Shown here piece by piece: positions 26,891 through 37,764 of a stretch of DNA of 64,000 bases. Position numbers and translations under genes: made by a program. Positions within the stretch are counted from its first letter, which is position 1, and each line of letters opens with the position of its first letter. Origin of the DNA: Clostridia bacterium (GTDB lineage: Bacteria > Bacillota > Clostridia > Oscillospirales > Acutalibacteraceae); NCBI GenBank assembly GCA_017548045.1, contig JAFYNR010000031.1, forward strand, positions 1-64,000. Reading direction: 5' to 3'. The notes below the pieces were generated by a model that was given only the letters and a program-made list of their open reading frames with translations, made no database searches and was not told the DNA's origin.

Positions 26891-28729
26891 ATGCAGAAAA
26901 AAACAAATAAAAACAATCAGCAAAAAAGCAACGGAGCAGTTAAGGATAATTCAAAAAATCAGCAAAAAAGCAAGAAGAATCAGGATGCTTCAAAGAGACC
27001 TTACAGAAAAAACTTTTCAAAAAACAGAAACGGCTCTGCAAAGAAATACAGGAAATCTGCGATGGTTGACGAAATACCCGTAAGAATAGCCTTCCTCGGC
27101 GGTCTTAATGAGGTTGGTAAGAATATGACTCTTTATGAGTACAAGGACGATATGTTCCTTGTGGATTGCGGACTTGCTTTCCCAGACCCCGAAATGCTGG
27201 GTGTTGACCTTGTTATTCCCGATTTTTCCTATGTTGAGAAGAATGCGGATAAGATAAAGGGTATTGTTATCACACACGGTCACGAAGACCATATAGGCGG
27301 TCTTGCTTACTTACTCAAAACCGTGAATATTCCCGTATACGGCACCAAGCTGACCATCGGTCTTATTCAGGGTAAGCTTAAGGAACACGGTCTTCTCAGC
27401 AGTGCAAAGCTTAACGAAATTGCACCCGGCGACGTGGTGAAGCTTGGCGGATTTGAGGTTGAAGCAATCCACGTCAATCACTCCATCCCCGATGCGATAG
27501 CCCTTGCAATCAAGTGCGAATGCGGTACGGTTATCCAGACGGGTGACTTCAAGGTTGACAGCACACCCATTGACGGCGGAATGATTGATCTTTCAAGATT
27601 TGCACAGCTGGGTGACGAAGGCGTGCTTTGCCTTCTTTCCGACTCAACCAACGCAGAAAGAGCAGGATACACCGAAAGCGAGCGCAAGGTCGGAGAATCG
27701 TTTGACGTGCTTTTCCGTAAGGCAGGCAAGAACAGAATCATCGTTGCAACGTTTGCTTCAAATATTCACAGAGTTCAGCAGATTATAAACGTTGCCCATT
27801 CTCTCGGCAGAAAGGTTGCCATAATCGGCAGAAGTCTTGAGAACGTTGTCAACATCAGTGCACAGCTCGGCTATCTTAACATCCCCGATAACGTTATGAT
27901 TAACGCAGATTTAATCAATAAGTATCCTGCTGAGGATATCGTTGTTATTACGACGGGAAGCCAGGGCGAGCCTATGTCGGCTCTTTCAAGAATGGCTTTC
28001 TCAGACCACAAGAAGGTTGAAATCAGACCCAACGACTACGTTATCATTTCCGCAACTCCTATTCCCGGTAACGAAAAAACAGTGGGTAAGGTTGTTAACG
28101 AGCTTCTTAAACTGGGCGCTCAGGTTATATATGAGAAAATGTACGACGTTCACGTTTCGGGCCATGCCTGTCAGGAGGAACTGAAACTTATAATGGGGCT
28201 TGTGAAGCCCAGATATTTTATTCCCGTTCACGGCGAGCAGAAGCATCTGCGAAAGCACGCAAGGCTTGCGGAGGGTATGGGAATAGGTACCGAAAACATT
28301 TTTATTGCAGATAACGGCTACGTTGCTGAAATTACCAATCATTCAATCAAGAGTGCGGCATCTGTGCCTGCAGGCAGAGTGTTTGTTGACGGCTACGGCG
28401 TAGGCGACGTAGGCAGTGTGGTTCTCAGAGACAGAAAGCATCTCGGTCAGGACGGTATCATTGTCGTTACCGCTTCCGTTGACTATGAAACCGGTCAGCT
28501 TATAGCAGGTCCCGAGGTTATTTCAAGAGGCTTTGTTTACGTCAAAGAGAATGAGGAGCTTATTGCTCAGGCACGTAAGGTTGCTGAAAAGGCGCTTGAA
28601 ACCTGCTATTACAGCAACATCAGCGATATAAACGCAATCAAGGGTAAACTCAGAGATGCTGTTTCCCATTTTGTATACGAACAGACAAAGAGAAGCCCTA
28701 TGATTCTTCCCATTATTATGGAGGTCTAA
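26891..28729 (+). CDS. rnj: Ribonuclease J
   Basis: This 612-residue metallo-beta-lactamase/beta-CASP nuclease performs 5'-to-3' exonucleolytic and endonucleolytic RNA decay and maturation. THGHEDHIGG (metal site) follows a VDCGLAFPD loop; HVNHSIPDA, QTGDFK, SDSTNAERAG and the beta-CASP motif HVSGHACQEE are present. The first 55 or so residues are a Lys/Asn/Gln-rich low-complexity extension, as in many clostridial RNase J proteins. The ATG at 26891 has AAAGGAG 5 bp upstream. It heads an operon with gdpP, rplI and dnaB. Confidence 0.95.
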   Translation: MQKKTNKNNQQKSNGAVKDNSKNQQKSKKNQDASKRPYRKNFSKNRNGSAKKYRKSAMVDEIPVRIAFLGGLNEVGKNMTLYEYKDDMFLVDCGLAFPDPEMLGVDLVIPDFSYVEKNADKIKGIVITHGHEDHIGGLAYLLKTVNIPVYGTKLTIGLIQGKLKEHGLLSSAKLNEIAPGDVVKLGGFEVEAIHVNHSIPDAIALAIKCECGTVIQTGDFKVDSTPIDGGMIDLSRFAQLGDEGVLCLLSDSTNAERAGYTESERKVGESFDVLFRKAGKNRIIVATFASNIHRVQQIINVAHSLGRKVAIIGRSLENVVNISAQLGYLNIPDNVMINADLINKYPAEDIVVITTGSQGEPMSALSRMAFSDHKKVEIRPNDYVIISATPIPGNEKTVGKVVNELLKLGAQVIYEKMYDVHVSGHACQEELKLIMGLVKPRYFIPVHGEQKHLRKHARLAEGMGIGTENIFIADNGYVAEITNHSIKSAASVPAGRVFVDGYGVGDVGSVVLRDRKHLGQDGIIVVTASVDYETGQLIAGPEVISRGFVYVKENEELIAQARKVAEKALETCYYSNISDINAIKGKLRDAVSHFVYEQTKRSPMILPIIMEV

Positions 28730-30694
28730 ATGAAATTCAAAGGTTTCTGGTATGACAGCCTGCTTATATTTGTGACTGCCGGTATTTCTGCGGTCTTCAT
28801 AGCTATGACGTTTTTTATTGAAAAGCGTCTTGCGGCTGCAGAATGCCTTGCCTTTGCATTGGTTATCGTTATTGCCCTTTACAGAGTTTTTTCAGCTAAA
28901 AGCAGATACAAGAAGTTTATTGTGAAAACCGCAAAGAAACTTGATTTTACAGATCAAAAGGTTCTTTCAAATGCACCGTTTCCTGTTGCTGTATGCGATG
29001 AAGCAGGCACGATAACCTGGTGCAGCGAAAAATTTCTGAATGAAATTTCAAAGGGTGAAATCACCTCGGCAGAAAATATAAAGTCCTATACAAACGGTGT
29101 CACAATAGATTCGATTGTTAACAGGGAAAATGTCTGTGTGCTTGTTGACGGCAGGTATTATACGGTTTATACGATACCTTACAGGTCGTCGGGAAAGGGA
29201 TATACCGCGCTGTATTACCTCGATAACACCGGTCTTAAAAAAACCGAGCTTGATTATTTCAATTCAAGACCTTACGCGGTTCTCATCGAAATGGATAACC
29301 TTGATGACTCCAGAAGTGAATTCAGGGAAAGTGAGCTTGCTGAAATAAGAAGCCGTATAGAAGGCTCTCTCGATGATTGGGCTGAGCTTCACGGAAGTGT
29401 TTTGAAAAAGGTAAGCGAAGACCGTTACCTGATTATAACCGAGCAGCAGAATTTCAGCCGTATGACAGAAGAAAGATTTACCATTCTTGAAACGGTCAGA
29501 AATTATGAGTATAAAGAAATGAAGGTAGGGGCAACCCTTTCAATCGGCGTTTCGGGCGGCGAAAGCATCAGAGCCTGCGAAAAAGGTGCGAGAAAAGCCC
29601 TTGAAATGGCTTTGGGCAGAGGCGGCGACCAGGTTGCCATAAAGAATAAGGATGGCTACGATTATATAGGCGGTGTTTCAAAAAGCGCTGAAAAACGCAA
29701 TAAGGTCAAAAGCCGTGTGGTAGGCTCTGCACTTGCGGAGCTTATCAAGTCAAGCAGTAACGTTATCGTTATGGGTCACTCGTATACGGATCTTGATGCA
29801 ATCGGTTCAGCGGTAGGCATAGTTTGTGCCTGCGAAGGCTTCGGCATACCTGCTTACATAGCAACAGACAGAAAAAAGACTCTTGCATCAACCCTCATAG
29901 AAAGACTTGACGAAGCAAACAAAGGCGGAATCATTATCGGGCAGGAAAAGGCGCTTGACCTTATCGACAGGAAAAGTCTGCTTATAGTCACCGATACGCA
30001 TATTTCAACGTTTGTGGAATTTCCGAAAATTCTTGAAAAAGCAGAAACAAGGGTTGTTATTGACCATCACAGACGTTCAAAATCCGAAATAGAAAATGCG
30101 GTTATATTCTATCACGACCCGAATGCATCCTCAGCCTGCGAGATGGTGACGGAGATTCTGCAGTATATAAACCCCGATATAAAAATCGACAAGGGTGTTG
30201 CGGAAGCACTGCTTTCAGGTATAATGCTTGATACCAAGGATTTTGTAATGGGTACTGGTGTTCGTACGTTTGAAGCGGCGGCATACCTCAAGGATAAAAA
30301 GGCGGATATGATAAGCGTCAAAAAGCTTTTTTCAAATTCGCTTGAAGTGAATAAGCTGAAAACCAGAGTTATTTCATCCGCTGAAAATTACAAGGGCTGT
30401 GCGGTGTCAACCGTTGATTTTGAATCGCCGGACGTAAGGGTGATTGCAGCGCAGGCTGCAGATGAACTTCTTAAGGTCAGCGGAATAAAAGCCTCGTTTG
30501 TAATATTTGAAAACGGTGACTGTGTGAATATTTCCGCACGCAGTCTCGGAGAAATAAACGTTCAGGTTATTATGGAAGCGTTGGGCGGCGGCGGTCATCA
30601 GACAATGGCGGCGTGCCAGCTTAAAGAAAGCACGAGGGAGTCTGCGAACGATGCACTCCGCAGTGCTGTGGATAATTTTTTCGAAAATAATTAA
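28730..30694 (+). CDS. gdpP: Cyclic-di-AMP phosphodiesterase GdpP
   Basis: This 654-residue membrane protein hydrolyses c-di-AMP to pApA. Two N-terminal transmembrane helices (about 10-50) are followed by a PAS-like domain (to about 150). A degenerate GGDEF domain ends in GRGGDQVAIK. The DHH domain has GHSYTDLDAIGSA, DTH and DHHRRS, and a DHHA1 domain ends in GGGGHQTMAA. The length matches the family. The ATG directly follows the RNase J stop codon, with GGAGG inside the last codons of that gene, so translation is coupled. Confidence 0.95.
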   Translation: MKFKGFWYDSLLIFVTAGISAVFIAMTFFIEKRLAAAECLAFALVIVIALYRVFSAKSRYKKFIVKTAKKLDFTDQKVLSNAPFPVAVCDEAGTITWCSEKFLNEISKGEITSAENIKSYTNGVTIDSIVNRENVCVLVDGRYYTVYTIPYRSSGKGYTALYYLDNTGLKKTELDYFNSRPYAVLIEMDNLDDSRSEFRESELAEIRSRIEGSLDDWAELHGSVLKKVSEDRYLIITEQQNFSRMTEERFTILETVRNYEYKEMKVGATLSIGVSGGESIRACEKGARKALEMALGRGGDQVAIKNKDGYDYIGGVSKSAEKRNKVKSRVVGSALAELIKSSSNVIVMGHSYTDLDAIGSAVGIVCACEGFGIPAYIATDRKKTLASTLIERLDEANKGGIIIGQEKALDLIDRKSLLIVTDTHISTFVEFPKILEKAETRVVIDHHRRSKSEIENAVIFYHDPNASSACEMVTEILQYINPDIKIDKGVAEALLSGIMLDTKDFVMGTGVRTFEAAAYLKDKKADMISVKKLFSNSLEVNKLKTRVISSAENYKGCAVSTVDFESPDVRVIAAQAADELLKVSGIKASFVIFENGDCVNISARSLGEINVQVIMEALGGGGHQTMAACQLKESTRESANDALRSAVDNFFENN

Positions 30695-30707
30695 GGAGAT
30701 ATAAATT

Positions 30708-31148
30708 ATGAAAGTTGTACTTATTCAGGACGTTAAAGGTCTTGGCAAAAAAGGCGAGCTTGTCAACACTTCAGACGGCTATGCAAGAAACTTCCTTTTT
30801 CCCAGAAAACTTGCAATGGAGGCAAATGCTCAGGCAATGAGCGAGCTTAAAAACAGAGAGGCTGCGGAAAAGCACCGTATTGATACCGAAATTGCGGCGG
30901 CAAAGGCAAATGCGGCAAAGCTTGAAGGCAAAACCGTGAAACTTACCGCAAAGGGTGGCGCAGGCGGCAAGCTTTTCGGCTCCGTAACCTCAAAGGATGT
31001 AGCAGGTCTTATTTCAAAGGAATACGGCATTGTTCTTGATAAGCGTAAGGTCGTTGTTGAAGACATAAAAGCATTCGGCACATATCCCGTAGAGGTAAAA
31101 CTCTATAACGGCATTTCCGCTTCAATGTACGTAAGCGTACAGGAGTAA
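30708..31148 (+). CDS. rplI: 50S ribosomal protein L9
   Basis: This 146-residue protein has the N-terminal rRNA-binding domain ([30 protein letters not shown] pattern), a long connecting helix rich in Ala and Lys, and a C-terminal domain ending in YVSVQE. AAGGAG lies upstream of the ATG. The gdpP-rplI-dnaB order is a common arrangement in Firmicutes. Confidence 0.97.
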   Translation: MKVVLIQDVKGLGKKGELVNTSDGYARNFLFPRKLAMEANAQAMSELKNREAAEKHRIDTEIAAAKANAAKLEGKTVKLTAKGGAGGKLFGSVTSKDVAGLISKEYGIVLDKRKVVVEDIKAFGTYPVEVKLYNGISASMYVSVQE

Positions 31149-31175
31149 AATTTTTAATCCGAACGGAGAATAACA

Positions 31176-32558
31176 ATGGCAGATAACGGAATGTTTTCCC
31201 TCGATAATATTCAGATGCCGTTCAGTGCCGAGGCAGAGCAGGCTGTGTTGGGCAGTATTCTTGTTGACCCTTCGTGCCTTTCTCAGGCGGCGGTTTACAT
31301 AAACCCCGATTCCTTCTATCTTCCTCAGCATTCGGCAATCTTTTCTGCAATGATAACCCTTGACAGCACCGGCAGAACCATTGACCCTCTTGTTGTGCTT
31401 GACCTTCTTGTTCAGCAGGGCGTATACGACAATGGCTCGGGAAGAAATTATCTTTTTGAGCTTGCTCAGATGGTTCCGTCAACGGCGAACGTTGAGATGT
31501 ATGCAAAGATCGTGCGCGAAAAATTTTATATGCGCACACTTATCGGTATTTCATCCGAAACAATCGAAAGTGCGGTTTCTCAGGAAGAAACTGCCGATGC
31601 ATTGCTTGATAATGCCGAGCAGAAGATTTATAACATCCGCCAGGGCAAAACCTCGAATGCGCCCTCAAAGCTCAAGGATATCATTGTAAACAACGTTTAT
31701 GATACTCTCAAAAAGATAACCGGTGAAGACAAGGATCTTTACAAAGGCTACACAACGGGCTTCAGCGACCTTGATAAAATTCTGACGGGTCTCAACAAAT
31801 CCGACCTTGTGCTTATCGGTGCCCGTCCCGCAATGGGTAAAACAAGCTTTGCGCTGAATCTTGCCCGTAACGTTGCGGCAATCGGTAAACGAAAGGTTCT
31901 TTTCTTCTCGCTTGAAATGACAAAGGAACAGCTTGCAATGCGTGTCCTCGGCACGGAAGCAAGAGTATCCAGCCATAAAATGAGAAACGGAAACATTTCT
32001 CAGGATGAATGGGTAAGATTAGGCATGGCAACAAGCGCACTCAACGACTGTGAGCTTTATTTTGACGATACCTCAACAATTACCGTTCCCGAGATGAAGG
32101 CAAAAACAAGGCGTCTGGGCGGCGTTGAATGTGTTATCATTGACTACCTCGGTCTTATCAAAGGCAGCACACGCACCGAAAACCGTGTGCAGGAGGTCAG
32201 TGAAATCACACGTAACCTCAAAATGATGGCAAAGGACCTTAACATACCCATCGTTTGTTGTGCACAGCTTTCCAGAGGTACGGAAGGCAGAGGCAAGTCT
32301 CACAGACCTCAGCTTGCCGACCTTCGTGAATCGGGCTCAATTGAGCAGGATGCCGATATCGTTATGATGCTTTACAGACCCGATTACTATAACGGAGAAA
32401 AAGACGATAACGATGAACCCGATGCACCCCGTCAGGATGTGAACATAGCGGAGGTTATCGTTGCCAAAAACCGTCACGGCGAAACGGGTACGGTTGAATT
32501 CGCTTGGGACGGCGAACATACTCTTTTCGTGCAGTTGGAGAAAAATCTGGATGATTGA
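31176..32558 (+). CDS. dnaB: Replicative DNA helicase
   Basis: This 460-residue hexameric helicase opens the replication fork. The N-terminal domain starts MPFSAEAEQAVLGSIL. The RecA-like domain has Walker A ARPAMGKTSFAL, the ALFLEM-like FSLEMTKEQLAMR, Walker B CVIIDYLGLI, and the arginine-finger segment RPQLADLRESGSIEQDAD. CGGAG lies 7 bp upstream. Its end overlaps the start of tilS by 8 bp. Confidence 0.97.
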   Translation: MADNGMFSLDNIQMPFSAEAEQAVLGSILVDPSCLSQAAVYINPDSFYLPQHSAIFSAMITLDSTGRTIDPLVVLDLLVQQGVYDNGSGRNYLFELAQMVPSTANVEMYAKIVREKFYMRTLIGISSETIESAVSQEETADALLDNAEQKIYNIRQGKTSNAPSKLKDIIVNNVYDTLKKITGEDKDLYKGYTTGFSDLDKILTGLNKSDLVLIGARPAMGKTSFALNLARNVAAIGKRKVLFFSLEMTKEQLAMRVLGTEARVSSHKMRNGNISQDEWVRLGMATSALNDCELYFDDTSTITVPEMKAKTRRLGGVECVIIDYLGLIKGSTRTENRVQEVSEITRNLKMMAKDLNIPIVCCAQLSRGTEGRGKSHRPQLADLRESGSIEQDADIVMMLYRPDYYNGEKDDNDEPDAPRQDVNIAEVIVAKNRHGETGTVEFAWDGEHTLFVQLEKNLDD

Positions 32559-33882
32559 TAAAGTAAAATCGAGAGTCAGAGATATGATTCCCGAAGGGGC
32601 GGCGGTTGTTGCCGCTGTTTCCGGCGGAAGCGACTCAATGGCTATGCTCAGCATTCTCAATGAAATCAAGGATGAATTCGGGTTCAGCCTTTGTGCTGCA
32701 CACGTCAATCACGGGCTTCGCGGCGAAGCGGCGGACGGTGACGAAAAATTTGTCTGCGAAAAGTGTGATGCAATGGGTATAAAGCTTTATGTGAAGCGTG
32801 CTGATGTTGCGGAACTTGCCGAAAGGCAGGGGATTGGTCTTGAAGAATGCGGCAGAAACGTGAGATATGAGTTTTTTAACTCGTTGGGCGAAAACATTAT
32901 TATTGCTACGGCGCATAACCTGAGTGACAGAGTTGAAACCTTCTTTTTCAATTTTGCAAGAGGCAGTGCCTTGCGAGGACTTTGCTCGATACCTGCTTCA
33001 AGGGATAATATTATAAGACCCGTAATCGATTGCACCAAGGATGAAATCCTTGAATATTGCACAAGTAACGGTATTGAATTTGTTACTGATGCCACCAACG
33101 ATGACGTTTCATATACCCGCAACAGGATAAGGCACAACATTGTGAAAGAATTCAGGAATGTCAATCCGTCTTTTGAAGCAAGTGCAGGCAGATGTATTTC
33201 TGCCGTTAATGAGGATGAAGCCTTTCTCTCATCTCTTGCATATGAGACGGTTGAAAAGGCAAAGTGCGAAGGCGGATACTCAGCATCCGTACTTGATTTA
33301 TCGGCGGTACCTGTGAAAAAAAGGGCGTTGATAAACATAATTGAGCTTTGCAAGGGCGTTACACCCGAATATAAATTCATCGATAAAATCTGCGCGTTGC
33401 TGAAAAACGGCGGCTCAATGCAGATTAACGGCGGTGTTACCGTAAGAGTCCGCAGGGGAGTGCTTGATTTTCCGTCTGCAGGTGATGATATCCCTGAAAC
33501 GGAATTGTGCGAAAGGATGGATTTCGGCTCTGCCGTAATTACTGCACGGATTATTAACAAAGAAGAAATAAATAATTTACAAAACATTTCAAAATCCGTA
33601 TTGGAATATTACCTTGATTGTGATAAAATACACGGCAGGGCAGTGGTGAGAAGCCGTTCTGACGGCGATTTTATAGCGCTTGCATCAAGAAAATGCACCA
33701 AAAGTCTGAAAAAGCTTTTCAATGAGCTGGCAATCCCGCCTGAAAAGAGAAACTGTGTTGCGGTTTTCTCTGACGATAAGGGGGTTTTTCTTGTTGAGGG
33801 TGCAGGCATATCCCGAGATGTTACCGTTGATAAAAACACAAAAAAGGTTATGAGAATACGGATTGAAAGACAGGATGTGTAA
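32551..33882 (+). CDS. tilS: tRNA(Ile)-lysidine synthase
   Basis: This 443-residue N-type ATP pyrophosphatase modifies C34 of tRNA(Ile) with lysine so that it reads AUA. The PP-loop SGGSDSMAM lies at about residues 25-33. [20 protein letters not shown] and [10 protein letters not shown] are typical; the usual HNxxDQ motif reads HNLSDR here. A C-terminal TilS substrate-binding domain follows (about 365-440). The ATG at 32551 lies inside dnaB with GGAG upstream, giving an 8-bp overlap. Confidence 0.93.
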   Translation: MIDKVKSRVRDMIPEGAAVVAAVSGGSDSMAMLSILNEIKDEFGFSLCAAHVNHGLRGEAADGDEKFVCEKCDAMGIKLYVKRADVAELAERQGIGLEECGRNVRYEFFNSLGENIIIATAHNLSDRVETFFFNFARGSALRGLCSIPASRDNIIRPVIDCTKDEILEYCTSNGIEFVTDATNDDVSYTRNRIRHNIVKEFRNVNPSFEASAGRCISAVNEDEAFLSSLAYETVEKAKCEGGYSASVLDLSAVPVKKRALINIIELCKGVTPEYKFIDKICALLKNGGSMQINGGVTVRVRRGVLDFPSAGDDIPETELCERMDFGSAVITARIINKEEINNLQNISKSVLEYYLDCDKIHGRAVVRSRSDGDFIALASRKCTKSLKKLFNELAIPPEKRNCVAVFSDDKGVFLVEGAGISRDVTVDKNTKKVMRIRIERQDV

Positions 33883-33884
33883 AA

Positions 33885-34427
33885 ATGCTCAATGATATTG
33901 AAAAAGTATATTACAGTGAAGAAACACTGAAAAATATTGTAGATCGCTTGGGTGCGCAGATAAGTGAAGATTACAAGGATAAAAACCTGCTTCTTGTCAG
34001 CGTGCTTAAAGGCTCTGTTGTTTTTATGGCAGATCTTATGAGGGCTATTACCGTGCCTTGTGCGATTGATTTCATGTGTGTTTCGAGCTATGCAAATAAA
34101 ACCGAATCATCAGGTGTTGTTAAAATCATAAAGGATCTTGATATCAACCTTGAAGGCTGGGACGTTCTTATTGTTGAAGATATTCTTGATTCCGGCAAAA
34201 CTCTCAGCTATATCAAAAAAATCCTTCTCAGCAGAAACCCCAGAAGCATCAGAATCTGCACATTGCTGGATAAACCGGAACGCAGAGTGGTTGACGACAT
34301 TTTTGCGGATTATTCAGGTGCCGAAGTTCCCGATGAATTTGTTGTGGGCTACGGTCTTGATTACGATGAGAAATACAGAAATCTGCCCTACATAGGCGTT
34401 CTTAAAAGAGGCGTATATGAAAAATAA
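33885..34427 (+). CDS. hpt: Hypoxanthine phosphoribosyltransferase
   Basis: This 180-residue purine salvage enzyme converts hypoxanthine or guanine with PRPP to IMP or GMP. The PRPP-binding loop [11 protein letters not shown] is near residues 99-109, with [12 protein letters not shown] and the flexible-loop region [14 protein letters not shown]. The C-terminal [19 protein letters not shown] is a family signature. It lies between tilS and ftsH, the classic Firmicutes order. Confidence 0.96.
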   Translation: MLNDIEKVYYSEETLKNIVDRLGAQISEDYKDKNLLLVSVLKGSVVFMADLMRAITVPCAIDFMCVSSYANKTESSGVVKIIKDLDINLEGWDVLIVEDILDSGKTLSYIKKILLSRNPRSIRICTLLDKPERRVVDDIFADYSGAEVPDEFVVGYGLDYDEKYRNLPYIGVLKRGVYEK

Positions 34428-34472
34428 TTTTTAACCCATGGGGAAAGATAGATTAAGGAGTGATCGTTCAAA

Positions 34473-36371
34473 TTGAACCCGAAAAAGACTAATCCGGGCG
34501 CACAGAAAAGGCGCATTTCATCAATTCTTGCATATGTGCTCATTCCGCTTATGCTTATCAGCGGTATAGCTTATTTTATGACTGCACAGAAGCAGGAGAA
34601 AACCGAATATTATCAGATAGTTGCCCTCTTTGATGAAGGCAAGGTAGCCGAATATTCTCTTAACCTCAGCAGCGGCGCTCTCACCTACAAGCTTCAGGGC
34701 GAAGCTGCCGAAAGAACCTTCTCGGTACCCAGTGTGAATCTTTTTATTGAAGACATTCACAGCGGTGTTATCGAGCACAACAGACAAAATCCCGATAATC
34801 CCGTGAAAGCAAAATACATTGCAGGGTCAACGGGTCAGTGGCTTTACAATATTGTGCCTACATTGCTTCTTCTTGCGGTTATGGGTATTCTTACCTTCGT
34901 TATGTTCAAGCGTATGAATCAGACGATGAGTAACGAGAATAACCGTACTCTCAGCTTCGGCAAAGCCAGAATCAAGCAGGCAAAGGACGAAAAGAGAAAG
35001 ACTACCTTTGCAGACGTTGCAGGTGCAGACGAAGAAAAGGAAGAGCTTGAAGAAATTGTTCAGTTCCTTAAAAATCCTTCAAAGTTTGATTCTCTCGGCG
35101 CAAGAATTCCCAAGGGCGTGCTTCTTGTAGGCCCTCCGGGTACAGGTAAAACCTTGCTGGCAAGAGCTGTTGCAGGTGAAGCCGATGCACCCTTCTTCTC
35201 AATTTCAGGCTCCGATTTTGTTGAGATGTACGTAGGTGTGGGTGCTTCAAGAGTCCGTGACCTTTTTGACCAGGCAAAGAAAAGCTCACCTTCAATTATT
35301 TTTATTGATGAAATCGATGCGGTAGGCCGTCACAGAGGTGCAGGTATGGGCGGCGGACACGACGAAAGAGAGCAGACGCTTAATCAGCTTCTCGTTGAAA
35401 TGGACGGTTTCGGTGCTAACGAAGGCGTTATCGTAATTGCCGCCACAAACCGACCCGATATTCTTGACCCCGCGCTTCTCAGACCCGGCAGATTTGACCG
35501 TCAGGTAACGGTTAATTATCCCGATACCAAGGGCAGAACCGAAATTCTTAAGGTTCACGCAAAGAAAAAGCCTCTTGCCCCCGATGTTGACCTTAACAGC
35601 ATTGCTCACGCAACGGTAGGCTTTACAGGTGCGGATCTTGAAAATCTTCTTAACGAAGCCGCACTTCTTGCCGCAAGATGTGACAAAAAGGCGATTACAA
35701 TGGAAGAAATTGATGAGGCGGCTCTTAAAGTTCAGGTAGGTTCTGAAAAGAAATCACACAAAATGAACGAAAAAGCGAAGAAACTGACCGCTTATCACGA
35801 GGCAGGTCATGCAGTTTCAAGCTATTATCTTGAAAACGAAGATCCCGTTCATCAGATTTCTATTATTCCCAGAGGTATGGCAGGCGGTTACACCCTTTAC
35901 AGACCCACAGAGGATAAGAACTACACTTCGAAAAATGAAATGCTTGACAGTCTTGTAGGTCTTCTCGGCGGACGCGTTGCCGAGGCACTTGTGCTTGGCG
36001 ATATTTCAACCGGTGCTTCAAATGATATTGCACGTGCAACCGAAATTGCAAGAAGTATGGTCACCAAGTACGGTATGAGTGAAAAACTTGGTCCCATTGC
36101 ATTCGGCAGTGATAACAATGAGGTTTTCCTCGGAAAGAATTACGGACAGGTCCGCAACTATTCCGAAAGCGTAGCATCTGAAATTGACTCTGAAATTGAG
36201 AGCATTGTGAGAAATGCTTATACAAGAACAGAAACTATTCTTAATGAGCACATGGATAAGCTTCATCTTATTGCACAGTATCTTTTCGAAAACGAAAAGA
36301 TGACAGGTGAAGAATTTGCAAAGGCTATGGAAGAAAAGCCTCAAGCTCCCGCTGAGGAAACAGAAGAATAA
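34473..36371 (+). CDS. ftsH: ATP-dependent zinc metalloprotease FtsH
   Basis: This 632-residue membrane-anchored AAA protease degrades unstable and misassembled membrane and cytosolic proteins. Two transmembrane helices (about 17-35 and 125-145) flank a small external domain. The AAA domain has [23 protein letters not shown] and RPGRFDRQV. The protease site is HEAGHAVSS. The most likely start is TTG at 34473; AAGGAG is 12 bp upstream, a long spacing that may limit translation. It ends the housekeeping run; only a U-poor stem-loop follows. Confidence 0.95.
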   Translation: MNPKKTNPGAQKRRISSILAYVLIPLMLISGIAYFMTAQKQEKTEYYQIVALFDEGKVAEYSLNLSSGALTYKLQGEAAERTFSVPSVNLFIEDIHSGVIEHNRQNPDNPVKAKYIAGSTGQWLYNIVPTLLLLAVMGILTFVMFKRMNQTMSNENNRTLSFGKARIKQAKDEKRKTTFADVAGADEEKEELEEIVQFLKNPSKFDSLGARIPKGVLLVGPPGTGKTLLARAVAGEADAPFFSISGSDFVEMYVGVGASRVRDLFDQAKKSSPSIIFIDEIDAVGRHRGAGMGGGHDEREQTLNQLLVEMDGFGANEGVIVIAATNRPDILDPALLRPGRFDRQVTVNYPDTKGRTEILKVHAKKKPLAPDVDLNSIAHATVGFTGADLENLLNEAALLAARCDKKAITMEEIDEAALKVQVGSEKKSHKMNEKAKKLTAYHEAGHAVSSYYLENEDPVHQISIIPRGMAGGYTLYRPTEDKNYTSKNEMLDSLVGLLGGRVAEALVLGDISTGASNDIARATEIARSMVTKYGMSEKLGPIAFGSDNNEVFLGKNYGQVRNYSESVASEIDSEIESIVRNAYTRTETILNEHMDKLHLIAQYLFENEKMTGEEFAKAMEEKPQAPAEETEE

Positions 36372-36376
36372 ATGTT

Positions 36377-36418
36377 ATGCCGCCCCGTTTTTACTGAAAA
36401 GTAACTTTGAGGCGGCAT
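36377..36418 (+). terminator. Weak stem-loop after ftsH
   Basis: ATGCCGCC and GGCGGCAT form an 8-bp stem around a 26-base loop that holds a small TACT-GAAA-AGTA hairpin. The following bases (TATAATGTG) are not U-rich, so termination may be partial. Confidence 0.45.
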
Positions 36419-36460
36419 TATAATGTGATATTTTGAATTGTTATTGCAGAGGTGTTATAT

Positions 36461-37717
36461 ATGAAAAACAAATGTAAAAAAAGATTTGTTGCGGTTCTGA
36501 GTGTGATTGCCGCAGTAATTATATTTTTAAGCATTGCAGGACCGCAGCTTGTGCTTATGGCGGCGCGTCAGCCGGAGTCGGAAACAGGTTTTGCATACAG
36601 TGAATATTTCCTCAACAGTTACGATGATATCCGTCTTAATCTCAAAGAACGTGTCAACAAACTTCGCAACAGCGGGATTACGGTTGAAACCTCCGAATAT
36701 GCGGTGGATGAAAGCGATAATCTTTATGTAGACAACATATATATTCCTTCCGTTAAAGAGAAAACAAATCTTATCGTGCTCACAACAGGTGTTCACGGTA
36801 TGGAAGGATATATCGGTTCGGTTATGCTTGATGTTTTCTTTGAAGATATTTATCCCGGATTGGATACAGAAAAAACCGGTGTGCTTATAGTTGCAAATGT
36901 TAATCCCTACGGTATGAAATATATGCGCAGATATAACGAAAATAATGTTGACCTTAACCGCAATTTCATTATTGATTGGGAAAAATTTGACCTTTCTTCA
37001 AACAAGGATTACCCGGAAGTGAAAGAGTTTCTTCAGCCCGAAGGCAAAATAAAAAATGCATTCTGGCATGAAGCTGGCTTTTACCTGAATCTTGCCAAAG
37101 AAGCTCTTACAAAGGGAGCAGATAAGGTTTCGGATGCGCTTCTTACAGGGCAGTATGAATACCCCAATGGTGTTTATTATGGCGGTAATGGTGATGAAAA
37201 ATCTACATCATACCTTAAAAATGTATTTAACACCTGTCTTGACGGTGAATATGAAAATATAGTTCATATAGATATTCACTCGGGATATGGTCCGCGTTAT
37301 AATATGGTCATTTTCAATTCTGTTTATGAAACAATGACGGAAGCGGAGACCAAAGAGGCTTTCGATTATGAGTATGTTATTTCCCATGACTCGGAATCTT
37401 TTTATGCTACAACGGGAGATACTACCGATTATTTCTATCGTCTGGCAGAAAGCAAGAATACAGATAAAGCGCTTTTTTCAACTTGTTTTGAGTTTGGTAC
37501 AATAGGTGACAGTTTTGTTGACTCTATTCTTTCGCTTAAATACACTGTTGATGAAAATCGCCAGCATTGGTATCCTTCCGACAGTAAGGTTGCAAGTGAA
37601 GTTGTCCGTGAAAATTATAATGAACTGTTTTATCCTACTGAAACACAGTGGAGAGAAAAAACAGTTGAAGATTTCAAAACTGCAACAACAGGCGTTCTTA
37701 ACGCAAAATTGAAATAG
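36461..37717 (+). CDS. Membrane-anchored M14/DUF2817-type zinc carboxypeptidase
   Basis: This 418-residue protein has an N-terminal signal anchor (about residues 8-30), then a zinc peptidase domain with HGMEGYIGS (His and Glu ligands), NPYGMKYMRRYNENNVDLNRNF and HIDIHSGYG (third ligand). This set matches the DUF2817 branch of M14 carboxypeptidases, proposed to trim peptides or cell-wall fragments outside the cell. The ATG at 36461 has AGAGGTG upstream. It is a single gene closed by a bidirectional terminator. Confidence 0.82.
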   Translation: MKNKCKKRFVAVLSVIAAVIIFLSIAGPQLVLMAARQPESETGFAYSEYFLNSYDDIRLNLKERVNKLRNSGITVETSEYAVDESDNLYVDNIYIPSVKEKTNLIVLTTGVHGMEGYIGSVMLDVFFEDIYPGLDTEKTGVLIVANVNPYGMKYMRRYNENNVDLNRNFIIDWEKFDLSSNKDYPEVKEFLQPEGKIKNAFWHEAGFYLNLAKEALTKGADKVSDALLTGQYEYPNGVYYGGNGDEKSTSYLKNVFNTCLDGEYENIVHIDIHSGYGPRYNMVIFNSVYETMTEAETKEAFDYEYVISHDSESFYATTGDTTDYFYRLAESKNTDKALFSTCFEFGTIGDSFVDSILSLKYTVDENRQHWYPSDSKVASEVVRENYNELFYPTETQWREKTVEDFKTATTGVLNAKLK

Positions 37718-37721
37718 TTTA

Positions 37722-37752
37722 AAAAGAGCACCTGGTGTTCAGGTGCTCTTTT
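37722..37752. terminator. Bidirectional intrinsic terminator
   Basis: AAAAGAGCACCTG and CAGGTGCTCTTTT form a perfect 13-bp stem with a 5-base loop, providing A and U tracts on both sides between two converging genes. Confidence 0.92.
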
Positions 37753-37764
37753 GCAATATTTTCA

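Noticed and set aside
32787-33587. Minus-strand open frame of about 266 codons opposite tilS
   Set aside because: It is Ser/Thr/Leu-rich low-complexity sequence with no ribosome binding site and lies antisense to an intact tilS.
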